Shown in pieces: positions 31,408 through 40,218 of a stretch of DNA of 64,000 nt. Made by a program: the position numbers and the translations under genes. How positions within the stretch are numbered: the first letter of the stretch is position 1; every line of letters begins with the position of its first letter. Origin of the DNA: Salinimicrobium sediminis (GTDB taxonomy: Bacteria; Bacteroidota; Bacteroidia; Flavobacteriales; Flavobacteriaceae); contig NZ_OCMF01000001.1 of assembly GCF_900215295.1 (NCBI RefSeq), positions 558,001 through 622,000 on the forward strand, read 5' to 3'. The notes under the pieces are model-generated. The model did no database searches and was not told the origin of the DNA. It was given only the letters and a program-made list of their open reading frames with translations.

Positions 31408-32421
31408 AAATTCGCTGCCCATTCCAAAAGTGCTCGTTACAAAGATCCTTTCTTTATGTGCCTCCAGTAAATGTTTAACTATTGCTAAACCTAATCCCGA
31501 CCCACCTTCTTTCCTGGAGCCGCTTTTATCCACACGATAGAACCTTTCAAACAGCCGTGGAATATGCTCTTTTTGGATCCCCTCTCCGTTATCGCTCACT
31601 TTGATAATAATTTTCTTTTTCGAATGTTCCTGTATGGAAACCTCTGTAGTCCCATCTTTCTTACCATATTTAATTGAATTTACCAGAAGATTGGTTACAA
31701 CTTGCTGAATCCTCTCCTTATCGGCTTTAACCATCAAAGGGGCATATGGTGTTTCGAAAACCAGGCTTATATTCTTTTTGGCAGCTTTCATTTCTAAAAG
31801 ATCGAATACATTCTGAATTAGTTCCACAATGTCAAAAGCTTCCTGTTTCAGGCGGAGATCTCCGGTTTCAAGTTTTGTGATCATATCCAGGTCACGCACG
31901 ATGTACACCAGTCTCTCTACACCTTTTGCTGCTCTTTCCAGATATTGCTGTCGTACTTTTTTGTCATTCATCGCCCCGTCAAGGAGCGTCTCAATATAAC
32001 CCTGCACTGTAAAAAGAGGAGTTTTTAGCTCGTGAGATATGTTTCCCATAAATTCCTTGCGGTAGCTGTCCCGTACTTTTAAAGCTTCTATTTCCAGTTT
32101 TTTACCTTCAGCAAATTTTTGAACCTCCTGGGAGAGGGTAGCCATATCTGTGGTTACATGATCTGGCTTGAGAGAAGAGGCATTAAGCATGCTAACATTT
32201 TCGTAGATCTTCTTGATCTTCTTATAGATAAAGAATTCCACTCTGTATTGGATCACCAGAAATGAAAAAAGGAAGCAGCAAATCGCGTAGATCAATAAGG
32301 CTGCTTCGGAATAGGTGTCGTTCACAATAAGAAAGACAGCTGAAATCAATGTCATAAAAATTGTGACATAGAGAGAGGTCTTAACTGCAAATTTGTATGA
32401 TCGCCTGAAGCTTTTTCCCAT
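31345..32421 (-). CDS. phoR: PhoR-like sensor histidine kinase
   Basis: A 358-residue membrane kinase. Two N-terminal membrane helices (about 14-34 and 39-57) are followed by a short linker, HisKA with NISHELKTPLFTVQGY and HATPase (NLLVNSIKYG, DNGEGIQ, GGSGLGLAIVKHLL). There is little periplasmic sequence, as in PhoR proteins that sense phosphate through the Pst transporter. The stop and start overlap phoB by 1 nt. With PhoB and a divergent phosphate-box-like array it probably controls phosphate starvation genes. Confidence 0.85.
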   Translation of the reverse strand: MGKSFRRSYKFAVKTSLYVTIFMTLISAVFLIVNDTYSEAALLIYAICCFLFSFLVIQYRVEFFIYKKIKKIYENVSMLNASSLKPDHVTTDMATLSQEVQKFAEGKKLEIEALKVRDSYRKEFMGNISHELKTPLFTVQGYIETLLDGAMNDKKVRQQYLERAAKGVERLVYIVRDLDMITKLETGDLRLKQEAFDIVELIQNVFDLLEMKAAKKNISLVFETPYAPLMVKADKERIQQVVTNLLVNSIKYGKKDGTTEVSIQEHSKKKIIIKVSDNGEGIQKEHIPRLFERFYRVDKSGSRKEGGSGLGLAIVKHLLEAHKERIFVTSTFGMGSEFSFTLKKAKKTAVVTDKSGVV

Positions 32422-33107
32422 TATTCTACGAATTTATAACCTACCCCCTTTATAGTTTGAATTTTGTCGTCTCCTATTTTCTCCCGTAGCTTTCGGATAT
32501 GTACATCAATTGTTCTGCCTCCCACAACTACCTCGTTTCCCCAAACCCTTTCCAGGATCTCATCTCTCTGGAAAACCCTTCCGGGTTGTGAAGCCAAAAG
32601 ATAAAGAAGTTCGAATTCTTTTCTTGGCAAGGGAATGATCTCTCCGGCTTTGGTGACCTTATATTCCTCCCTATTGATCTCCAGGTCTCCAAGGGTGATC
32701 AATTCTGCTTTTGTGGAGGAATCGGTATTAAGACGCCTTAGCAAAGCTTTCACCTTACTCACCAGCACCTTAGGTTTAATTGGTTTGGTAATATAGTCAT
32801 CGGCCCCGGCATCAAAACCTGCCATGTGGGAGTAATCTTCTCCCCTGGCTGTCAAAAAAGTGATAATGGTATCTGCAAGCTCCGGCTCCTTTCTCATTTG
32901 GTAGCAGGTTTCAATACCGTCCATTTCGGGCATCATCACATCCAGGACTATTAAATGGGGCTTGTGCTTTTTAGCCTCTTTAAGGGCCTGTTTCCCATTT
33001 TCGGCTGTAATAACAGAGTAGCCTTCGGCAGCAAGATTGTACCTGATGATCTCGATGATATCGGGTTCATCATCAACCAATAAAATGCAGATATCGCTAT
33101 TTTTCAT
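32421..33107 (-). CDS. phoB: PhoB-like response regulator (OmpR family)
   Basis: A 228-residue regulator with a receiver domain (LLVDDEPD, phosphoacceptor in VLDVMMPEMDG, TKPIKP) and an OmpR-type winged helix (PLPRKEFELLYLLASQPGRV split as read, RTIDVHIRKLREKIG, IKGVGYKFVE). OmpR-family dimers bind direct repeats with 10-11 bp spacing, exactly what lies upstream at 33175-33257. A TATCTTTA box (33142-33135, minus strand) may be its promoter, so the array could also autoregulate phoBR. Confidence 0.88.
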   Translation of the reverse strand: MKNSDICILLVDDEPDIIEIIRYNLAAEGYSVITAENGKQALKEAKKHKPHLIVLDVMMPEMDGIETCYQMRKEPELADTIITFLTARGEDYSHMAGFDAGADDYITKPIKPKVLVSKVKALLRRLNTDSSTKAELITLGDLEINREEYKVTKAGEIIPLPRKEFELLYLLASQPGRVFQRDEILERVWGNEVVVGGRTIDVHIRKLREKIGDDKIQTIKGVGYKFVE

Positions 33108-33174
33108 AAGGTTTCATCTAATTCTTTGTAAAAGTAAAGATAAAAACTGTGCTCTGTTTCTCTGCATGTCATTG

Positions 33175-33257
33175 TTAACCTTGAGATAACCTTTGCTTCA
33201 AAAAGCCTTAACCTTAGGATAAACCAGCCTTAATAGCCGGGTAACTCTCCGGTTACA
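33175..33257 (+). promoter_or_regulatory. Array of 11-bp-phased TTAACC-like half sites (probable PhoB box)
   Basis: Hexamers begin at 33175 (TTAACC), 33186 (ATAACC), 33197 (TTCAAA, weak), 33208 (TTAACC), 33219 (ATAAAC), 33230 (TTAATA), 33241 (GTAACT) and 33252 (GTTACA), every 11 bp without a break. Direct repeats of this kind match OmpR/PhoP-type binding; the Bacillus PhoP box is TTAACA with 11-bp spacing. A -7-like TTTCTTTG (33267-33274) lacks a -33 TTG, as expected of an activator-dependent promoter. Confidence 0.7.
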
Positions 33258-33294
33258 TTGTGCCCCTTTCTTTGCGATATAATTAAAACACAAA

Positions 33295-36084
33295 ATGAGA
33301 AGCATTTTAATATTTATTTTTTCTCTCCTTTTTCCCACTGTACTACTTGCTCAGGGACCTTCACCATCGGGAATGATTGCCGGAAAACTAACAGACAGGG
33401 AAATGAACGGCGAACCTTTACCTTTTGCCAATGTCATTATCAAAGGCAGCAGCTCAGGTGCCACTACAGACCTTAACGGACTTTTCAAAATAGAAGATGT
33501 GAAGCCGGGAGTGTACACACTAACCATAAGCTTTACTGGTTATGAAAGTCGGGAAATTAACAACGTGGAAGTCGCGGCAGGAAAAGTTACTGAAATCAAT
33601 ACAGAACTTGGTGCCAGCGCAGCCGCTTTAAATGAGGTCGTTATTACAACTGTATCCCGAAAGGATTCTAAAATTGCCTTGTTGCTGGAGCAAAAGTCGG
33701 CAGTAAATATTAAGGAAAGCATAGGAGCTCAGGAACTGGCAAAAATGGGAGTTTCGGATGTTGCCAAAGCTACCACCCGCATATCGGGAGTTTCGGGCAG
33801 TGAGGCCTCCGGTGATATTTTTGTAAGAGGCCTGGGAGACAGGTATCTCTACACCACCATGAATAATTTACCTATTCCTTCAGATGATGTGGAGCGCAAG
33901 AACATTGACCTGGGATTGTTCTCTACAGGCGTAATTCAGGATGTGGGGATCAGCAAAACATGGTCTTCTTTTAATTCCGCAGACCAGGCTTCGGGAACCA
34001 TTGATATTTCTTCCCGCGCCCTTTCCGGAGCATCTGAGTTAGAGCTGGGAATAAAAGCAGGTATTAACACGAATGTGCTGGACCGGTATGAGAATTTTAA
34101 ATTGAGTGCCAACCGCAGTGATGTCACCCTGGGATTCTATAACAGGGATATCCCGCTGCAAGATGCTCTGAATAACCAGGGTTGGGATCCTGTAAAAGAT
34201 GAAATGCCCTTAAACAGAAGTTACTCCTTTACCGCAGGAAAAGGTTTTGGCGACCGGTTAAGATTGTTATTCACCGGATCACAATCAACCTCTTATGAGT
34301 ATAATAAAGGACTTTTCAGAGAGTATGGATCGAATAATCTTTATGATTACTTCACTGATGCTGAAGAATTCAGCAGAACCGACAATACCACCGGATTACT
34401 GGATGCAAGTCTAAATCTGAATTCCAATCATCAGGTAAGATACGTAGGCTTATTCGTCAACAAACTGACAGATGAAGTTTATGAAAGCGGTCGTAATGCC
34501 GAAGGGGTGGTATTTGAGGAAACCAACACGGCTGAAGACCTGAATCAGTTCATCAGGGATCAGAACATTACCCAAACCCGTCTTTTTGTACACCAGTTTC
34601 ATGGGAAACACAAGATCAACAGCAATAATCACCTTGAATGGGCAATGGGTTACAATACAGTAGATGCAGGGGAACCTAACCGCATTAGAAATGAACTCAA
34701 CCTGGATGGGGAAGGATTTATACAATTGGGGCGTACGGGAGGTTTTCAGCAGAGAAAATCAACCCAGCAAATCGAAGATGCAGAGTTCAACGGCCTTATA
34801 AGGGACAAAATCACATTTTCTGATCCCGAAACTGCCAGGTTTCTTGAAGTAGGTGGAAATTTCAGAAACAAACAAAGAGATTTCTATTCCCGCTTTTTTG
34901 GTGTAACCGAAACTAGTTTGAACAGCGTGAATCCTCCCTCTCCGGATGATCTAAGCAGTATTTTTACTACCGCAAACTTTGAAAACGGAATTTTAAGGAT
35001 CAACAGGCTTAATCCTGAGATCTATGAAGCCGAATTGCAATCTTACAGCGGTTTCGCAACCTTAAACTATGATATAGGCAAATGGAATTTCAACCTGGGG
35101 GCAAGGTATCAACGGGATGAACTGGACGTCGCCTGGGCAGTAAATAACTACCCATCTACTCTGCCTCAGTATGTAAACAAGAAGTACAACAATCTCTATC
35201 CCGCAGTCAATATAAAGTATTCCCCTTCTGAAAGGTCTAACCTCAGGTTTGCCGGAAGCCGCACTATTACTCTGCCGGAATTTAAGGAGGTGGCTCCCTT
35301 CGAATATGTTTCACAGACCGGGCAGGTCACCCGGGGTAATCCCGCTTTAGAAGCATCAAAGAACCTCAACCTGGATCTAAAATATGAGTTCTTCCCCAGC
35401 AACGGGCAATTAATTTCCTTTGCCGGATTCTATAAAAATATTCAGGATCCTATCAATAAAGTTCTGGATCGTGGGGCTGCGGGAAGGTTATCCTATTTCA
35501 ATGCCGGAGATGAAGCTAATATATATGGCATCGAGCTGGAAACCCGTCTCAGCCTTATAGACAATGAAGACCCGGCAGATATTGATCTTGACCTGAGTCT
35601 TAATGCAACCAGGATGTGGCACAGCCAAACCCTTAAAGATGTTTATAACGAAAATGGAAGTTTTGTACGCACCTTTCGCTATAACAACAAAGAAGAAGTT
35701 GGCCTGCAGGGTGCATCAGATTGGATCTTTAACGGTTCCCTCAGCCTGTCTACAGCATCTGAAAGCCCATGGAATATAACCCTGGTGGGCAATTATGCAT
35801 CTGATAAGATCTATGCTTTAGGCGCGCCTGAAATTCAAACTCAGCCCGATGTATTTTATAATGATGAGATCATTGAAAAAGGCTTTGTCACTTTAGATGC
35901 TGTCATTAGTAAAGGTTTCGGAGATCACTGGTCTTTTAAACTCAGCGGGGAAAATCTGCTAAACCCTGAAATTGAAAGGATACAGGCTATACGCCCCAGT
36001 TCGACAGGGATTGAAAAGGTGCAAAGCATTCGCTCCTATACCACCGGGGCAGTATTAAGTCTTGGAATAGGATATTCATTTTAA
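33295..36084 (+). CDS. TonB-dependent outer-membrane receptor
   Basis: A 929-residue receptor with signal peptide (about 1-19), an N-terminal carboxypeptidase-regulatory-like domain (about 25-105; GKLTDREMNGEPLPFANVII), a plug domain (about 125-235) and a 22-strand barrel ending in phenylalanine (LGIGYSF). It imports a ligand through the outer membrane using TonB energy. The divergent phoBR genes and the phased operator suggest phosphate-starvation control, so the ligand may be phosphate-containing. The downstream lipoprotein is the likely surface partner, in the place SusD takes in SusCD pairs. Confidence 0.93.
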   Translation: MRSILIFIFSLLFPTVLLAQGPSPSGMIAGKLTDREMNGEPLPFANVIIKGSSSGATTDLNGLFKIEDVKPGVYTLTISFTGYESREINNVEVAAGKVTEINTELGASAAALNEVVITTVSRKDSKIALLLEQKSAVNIKESIGAQELAKMGVSDVAKATTRISGVSGSEASGDIFVRGLGDRYLYTTMNNLPIPSDDVERKNIDLGLFSTGVIQDVGISKTWSSFNSADQASGTIDISSRALSGASELELGIKAGINTNVLDRYENFKLSANRSDVTLGFYNRDIPLQDALNNQGWDPVKDEMPLNRSYSFTAGKGFGDRLRLLFTGSQSTSYEYNKGLFREYGSNNLYDYFTDAEEFSRTDNTTGLLDASLNLNSNHQVRYVGLFVNKLTDEVYESGRNAEGVVFEETNTAEDLNQFIRDQNITQTRLFVHQFHGKHKINSNNHLEWAMGYNTVDAGEPNRIRNELNLDGEGFIQLGRTGGFQQRKSTQQIEDAEFNGLIRDKITFSDPETARFLEVGGNFRNKQRDFYSRFFGVTETSLNSVNPPSPDDLSSIFTTANFENGILRINRLNPEIYEAELQSYSGFATLNYDIGKWNFNLGARYQRDELDVAWAVNNYPSTLPQYVNKKYNNLYPAVNIKYSPSERSNLRFAGSRTITLPEFKEVAPFEYVSQTGQVTRGNPALEASKNLNLDLKYEFFPSNGQLISFAGFYKNIQDPINKVLDRGAAGRLSYFNAGDEANIYGIELETRLSLIDNEDPADIDLDLSLNATRMWHSQTLKDVYNENGSFVRTFRYNNKEEVGLQGASDWIFNGSLSLSTASESPWNITLVGNYASDKIYALGAPEIQTQPDVFYNDEIIEKGFVTLDAVISKGFGDHWSFKLSGENLLNPEIERIQAIRPSSTGIEKVQSIRSYTTGAVLSLGIGYSF

Positions 36085-36118
36085 ACATAAATCAAACTAA
36101 ATCTAAAATTAAAACAAC

Positions 36119-37165
36119 ATGAAAAACGCAACTAAAACAATTTATGCAATGCTTTTCGCTCTATTGAGCTTAGGAGTGACCAGCTGTAGCGATGATGATT
36201 CAATGGATCCAATAGTACAACCCGGAGAGGAATCTATTGACCCTGCGAATTTTCAGGGAACCGTAAATAAAGATGTCCGCCTTAACCCTAATGAAACTTA
36301 CAGGCTTAGCGGGATTCTTTCTGTGGAAGCCGGCACCACCCTTACCATTCCTGCAGGCACAAAGATAGTCGCCAATACAGATAGCGATGATAATCCCGCA
36401 ACCGGAGTGTATATCGTAGTACAACAAGGAGCAAAAATAGATATCCAGGGAACAGCTGCTGCTCCGGTAGTGATGTCTTCTGCAAGTGGCGGGGCCGGAA
36501 GCTGGGGCGGACTGGTGATTGCCGGTAAAGCTAAATCTACAGCCGGGATCAATGCAATTGCCGAGGTAGGAAGCATCATCTACGGCGGCGATAATCCAGC
36601 CGATAATTCAGGTAAGATTAATTACCTGGTGATCAAAGATGCGGGTGCGCAAATTGATCCTGAATCTCAATACAACGGGCTTTCCCTGTACGGAGTGGGT
36701 TCAGGAACCAGCATCCAGAATGTGGCTATCATGAACGGAGCCGATGACGGAGTTGAATTCTTTGGAGGTTCGGTTGCTGTGACTAATCTTTATCTTGAAA
36801 ATAACGAAGATGATGCTGTGGACTGGACCGAAGGATGGGATGGTACTGTTGAAAATGTTTATGTAAAACATTCCATTGAAAATTTTTCAACTGCAATTGA
36901 AGCCGATGGTGCGAATGCCAATCCTACGATCACCAACTTTACAGCTGTGTCCACTACAGGGGGTACTGCACTTCAATTCAAAAAACAATCGGGAGCTACA
37001 ATTACGGGGCTTTACCTTTCAGGATATGACACAAATATAGATATCACTGAAGACGGAAGAACAGATCTGTCCGGAATACAGATAGAGGGAGAGGATGCAG
37101 ACCTGCACGCTACTTACGATGCCGGTGTAATGGTAGATGTTGCTCAATTCAACTGGGCACAGTAA
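36119..37165 (+). CDS. Surface lipoprotein with predicted beta-helix repeats
   Basis: A 348-residue lipoprotein. The signal peptide ends at LGVTSC (Cys about residue 22) followed by SDDDS, an acidic export signal for surface lipoproteins in Bacteroidota. The body has repeated short beta-strand turns rich in Asn, Asp and Gly (GTTLTIPAGTKIVANTD; GVGSGTSIQNVAIMNGADDG), as in right-handed parallel beta-helices. No catalytic motif was recognised. It starts 34 nt after the TonB receptor gene, so the two are probably co-transcribed and form a receptor-lipoprotein pair. Confidence 0.8.
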   Translation: MKNATKTIYAMLFALLSLGVTSCSDDDSMDPIVQPGEESIDPANFQGTVNKDVRLNPNETYRLSGILSVEAGTTLTIPAGTKIVANTDSDDNPATGVYIVVQQGAKIDIQGTAAAPVVMSSASGGAGSWGGLVIAGKAKSTAGINAIAEVGSIIYGGDNPADNSGKINYLVIKDAGAQIDPESQYNGLSLYGVGSGTSIQNVAIMNGADDGVEFFGGSVAVTNLYLENNEDDAVDWTEGWDGTVENVYVKHSIENFSTAIEADGANANPTITNFTAVSTTGGTALQFKKQSGATITGLYLSGYDTNIDITEDGRTDLSGIQIEGEDADLHATYDAGVMVDVAQFNWAQ

Positions 37166-37209
37166 AAAAGTTTAATTAGCCACTAAACTGTAATGCTTTG
37201 ATTCTGAAT

Positions 37210-37240
37210 AAAAAGACTGCCCAACGGCAGTCTTTTTGTT
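37210..37240 (+). terminator. Intrinsic terminator after the receptor-lipoprotein pair
   Basis: A 12-bp stem (37210-37221 with 37226-37237; core AGACTGCC/GGCAGTCT), loop CAAC, followed by T-rich sequence. Confidence 0.88.
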
Positions 37241-37338
37241 TTTATTGTTTAAAATTATTAGTTTAACGTTTCGAAAAGTAATTTTTGGTGTGGTTTTTGA
37301 ATTTTTTATTGTAATTTTGAATTGATACTTTGCTGAAA

Positions 37339-37677
37339 ATGAAACAACTCTACTTGTACCCCCTCTTATTAATCGGCCTTTTGCTGTTTGCAAATCCTGC
37401 CGCTGCACAGGTATCTCAACCGGAACCTCCTGCAAAAGAAGTCCCTATTGAAGGTCTTTCTATCTTCCCAAATCCTGCTTCGGGACAAAAGGTTTATATC
37501 AACACCAAATCTGGCAAGGCTAAAAAAGTAGAGATCTACAATGTTTTAGGCAACAGCATTTTATCTGCCGAGTTGGTTGGAAATGAACTTAATATATCCT
37601 CGCTTGAGCCAGGGATTTACATTATGAAGATCCAGGAAGGCAAAAGCACTGCTACCAGAAAGCTTGTTGTAAGATAA
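37339..37677 (+). CDS. Stand-alone type IX secretion sorting-domain protein
   Basis: A 112-residue protein: signal peptide (about 1-22, ending AAAQ), a short Pro/Glu linker, then a complete type A Por-secretion C-terminal domain (GLSIFPNPASGQKVYINT, KVEIYNVLGN, LNISSLEPGIYIMKI, RKLVVR). Such domains normally sit at the end of large secreted enzymes or adhesins and direct them to the type IX machinery; here there is almost no cargo. The start ATG at 37339 is preferred to a TTG at 37330. It stands alone behind a terminator. Confidence 0.82.
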   Translation: MKQLYLYPLLLIGLLLFANPAAAQVSQPEPPAKEVPIEGLSIFPNPASGQKVYINTKSGKAKKVEIYNVLGNSILSAELVGNELNISSLEPGIYIMKIQEGKSTATRKLVVR

Positions 37678-37706
37678 CATTCCATTCTTTTACTTTAATT
37701 AATCTG

Positions 37707-37714
37707 TACCTTTG
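37707..37714 (+). promoter_or_regulatory. Promoter -7 box of the LuxE-like gene
   Basis: TACCTTTG matches TAnnTTTG and predicts a start near 37721, which favours the ATG at 37729 over the GTG at 37714. Confidence 0.5.
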
Positions 37715-37728
37715 TGCCACCACAAGTT

Positions 37729-38709
37729 ATGCGCAAGCCAAAGGACATTTTTTCCATTTCAACTGCCGGGGAATTTGAAGAAAAATCTCTGCAGGTATTT
37801 GAATTTCAGTATTTCAACAATCCGGTTTACAAACATTTTTGTGATCTCCTGGGCCGTAGTCCGGCGCAGGTAGATAAGCTTGAAAAGATCCCTTTTCTTC
37901 CCATCGAATTCTTTAAATCCCATAGGATAACTTCTTCGGAAGATTCCGAAGAGATCATTTTTACCAGCAGCGGCACTACAGGACAGGTTAAAAGCAAGCA
38001 TTTTGTTACTGATCTTGCAATTTATGAGGAAAGTTTCCGCAGGGCCTTCACAAATTTCTACGGAAGTGTGGAAAACTATGCGGTTCTTGCATTACTTCCC
38101 TCTTACTTGGAAAGGAAAGGCTCATCTCTCATTTACATGGTTGACGACCTCATCAAAAAAAGCAAAAATCCCGCCAGCGGATTCTATCTTCACGACCTTG
38201 AGGCCCTGGCCCAAAAACTTAATGAACTGGAGCAGAAGCAACAAAAAGTTTTACTCATAGGGGTTTCTTTTGCTTTACTGGACCTGGCAGAGAAGTTTTC
38301 CCTTAATCTAAAGCATACTGTTGTAATGGAAACCGGAGGCATGAAAGGCCGCAGAAAGGAGATGATAAGAGCAGAACTTCATGAGATCCTGAAGCAGGGA
38401 TTGGGTGTGGAAAACATCCACAGTGAGTATGGAATGACCGAATTACTGTCCCAGGCATACGCTGTCAAAAATGGCATTTTTGAATGCCCTCCCTGGATGA
38501 AGCTTCTTATTCGGGATCCCGAAGATGCATTGACCCTGCTTCCCGATGGAAAATCGGGCGGAATAAATGTGATCGACCTGGCGAATTTTAATTCCTGTTC
38601 CTTTATTGCAACTCAGGATTTGGGTAAGAATTTGGGAGCCGGAAAAACCGAAATTTTAGGCCGTTTTGACAACAGCGACATCAGGGGATGCAACCTGATG
38701 GTTTTTTAA
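37729..38709 (+). CDS. LuxE-like acyl-protein synthetase/acyltransferase family protein
   Basis: A 326-residue adenylate-forming enzyme. The phosphate-binding motif is FTSSGTTGQVKSKH and the A5-like motif is HSEYGMTELLSQAY. The family includes LuxE, which activates fatty acids with ATP for bioluminescence aldehyde synthesis, but no other lux gene is present, and the flavobacterial members have unknown substrates. It probably activates a carboxylic acid. A -7 box immediately upstream fixes the start at MRKPKDIF. Confidence 0.82.
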   Translation: MRKPKDIFSISTAGEFEEKSLQVFEFQYFNNPVYKHFCDLLGRSPAQVDKLEKIPFLPIEFFKSHRITSSEDSEEIIFTSSGTTGQVKSKHFVTDLAIYEESFRRAFTNFYGSVENYAVLALLPSYLERKGSSLIYMVDDLIKKSKNPASGFYLHDLEALAQKLNELEQKQQKVLLIGVSFALLDLAEKFSLNLKHTVVMETGGMKGRRKEMIRAELHEILKQGLGVENIHSEYGMTELLSQAYAVKNGIFECPPWMKLLIRDPEDALTLLPDGKSGGINVIDLANFNSCSFIATQDLGKNLGAGKTEILGRFDNSDIRGCNLMVF

Positions 38710-38803
38710 CAAAAAAAATTTTATAAAGCTGTAAGGAATTGATTTTCTGTCGACTTACTGTACGGTTAGATTATGTTTTCATAATTGGTTGGTTAGTTAG
38801 ATG

Positions 38804-38840
38804 CCCCCTTCGCCTCCAAAGCAAGGGGGTTATCTTTGTT
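38804..38840 (+). terminator. Hairpin between the LuxE-like gene and tyrS
   Basis: CCCCCTT (38804-38810) pairs with AAGGGGG (38823-38829), loop 12 nt, followed on the plus strand by a T-rich run. It probably ends the LuxE-like transcript; the minus-strand side has no T tract. Confidence 0.55.
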
Positions 38841-40136
38841 TTACTCAACCCGTAAAATATAGGTGTTCCTTTTGCCTTTATTGATGATCACATATTTGTT
38901 ATTTAAAAGGTCCTTTTTAGTGATCATATAGTCTTCAGAAACTTTCTCTTTATTTACAGAGATAGAATTTTCTTTCAGAGCTCTTCTGGCTTCCCCGTTG
39001 GAGTTAAGGAATTCAGTTTTTGCAGAAAGGGCTGCGATCATATCCAATCCATTCTCCACATCTTCCCTGTCGATCTTTGCCTGCGGAACCCCTTCGAATA
39101 CATCCAAAAAGGTGTTTTCATTAAGATCCTTAAGATCTTGAGCAGTACTTTTTCCAAAAAGCACTTCAGAAGCTTTTACAGCATTATCATAATCTTCACG
39201 GGAGTGAACCATCACCGTGATCTCTTCGGCAAGCTTTCGCTGAAGCTGACGCAGATGCGGAGCTTCTTTATGAGTGCTAACAAGATCTTCAATTACATTT
39301 TTTGGGAGGAATGTAAAGATCTTGATAAACCTTTCGGCATCTTCATCGCTGGTGTTGAGCCAGTACTGGTAGAACTTGTATGGGGAAGTACGTTCAGGAT
39401 CAAGCCAGATGTTTCCTGATTCTGTTTTTCCGAATTTTGTACCATCGGCTTTAGTGATCAATGGGCAGGTAAGTGCATAGCCTTTCCCGTCGCCAATCCT
39501 TCGGATGAGTTCTGTTCCCGTGGTAATGTTTCCCCACTGGTCGCTTCCACCCATTTGCAATGTGCAATCCAGCTCCCTGTACAAATGAAGAAAATCATAT
39601 CCCTGCACAAGCTGATAAGTAAATTCTGTAAAGGACATCCCTTCCGAAGCATCTGAAGAAAGACGCTTTTTGACACTGTCTTTAGACATCATGTAATTCA
39701 CAGTAATATGCTTACCAACATCCCGGATAAAATCGAGGAAACTGAATTCTTTCATCCAGTCATAGTTATTCACCATTAGTGCGGCATTCTCACCGTCACT
39801 TTCGAAGTCAAGAAACTTGGATAGTTGTTTTTTTAAAGCATGTTGATTTTGCAGCAACGTGGCCTCGTCCAGCAGGTTACGTTCGTTGGATTTTCCTGAA
39901 GGGTCTCCTATCATTCCTGTTGCTCCCCCAACAAGGGCCACAGGACGATGTCCCGCCTCCTGAAAATGTTTCAGCATCATCACCCCTACCAGGTGTCCAA
40001 TATGTAAAGAATCGGCTGTGGGATCTATTCCAACATAAGCCGATCTAAGTCCTTCCATCAGATGCTCTTCAGTACCGGGCATTACGTCATGGATCATCCC
40101 TCTCCAGGTCAATTCTTCTACAAAATTCTTGTTCAT
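38841..40136 (-). CDS. tyrS: Tyrosyl-tRNA synthetase
   Basis: A 431-residue class I synthetase. The HIGH motif is in [11 protein letters not shown], the KMSKS equivalent is KFGKT, and a C-terminal S4 RNA-binding domain begins near residue 360 ([14 protein letters not shown]). A TATCTTTA box on the minus strand (40172-40165) is the likely -7 element. Length is normal. Confidence 0.97.
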   Translation of the reverse strand: MNKNFVEELTWRGMIHDVMPGTEEHLMEGLRSAYVGIDPTADSLHIGHLVGVMMLKHFQEAGHRPVALVGGATGMIGDPSGKSNERNLLDEATLLQNQHALKKQLSKFLDFESDGENAALMVNNYDWMKEFSFLDFIRDVGKHITVNYMMSKDSVKKRLSSDASEGMSFTEFTYQLVQGYDFLHLYRELDCTLQMGGSDQWGNITTGTELIRRIGDGKGYALTCPLITKADGTKFGKTESGNIWLDPERTSPYKFYQYWLNTSDEDAERFIKIFTFLPKNVIEDLVSTHKEAPHLRQLQRKLAEEITVMVHSREDYDNAVKASEVLFGKSTAQDLKDLNENTFLDVFEGVPQAKIDREDVENGLDMIAALSAKTEFLNSNGEARRALKENSISVNKEKVSEDYMITKKDLLNNKYVIINKGKRNTYILRVE

Positions 40137-40218
40137 GATTTATCTTTTGAAGTAAAAACAGCCGTAAAGATACCATAAACCAGCATTTTTCCTAAGTGGA
40201 TTTGGCTATATTTACAGC

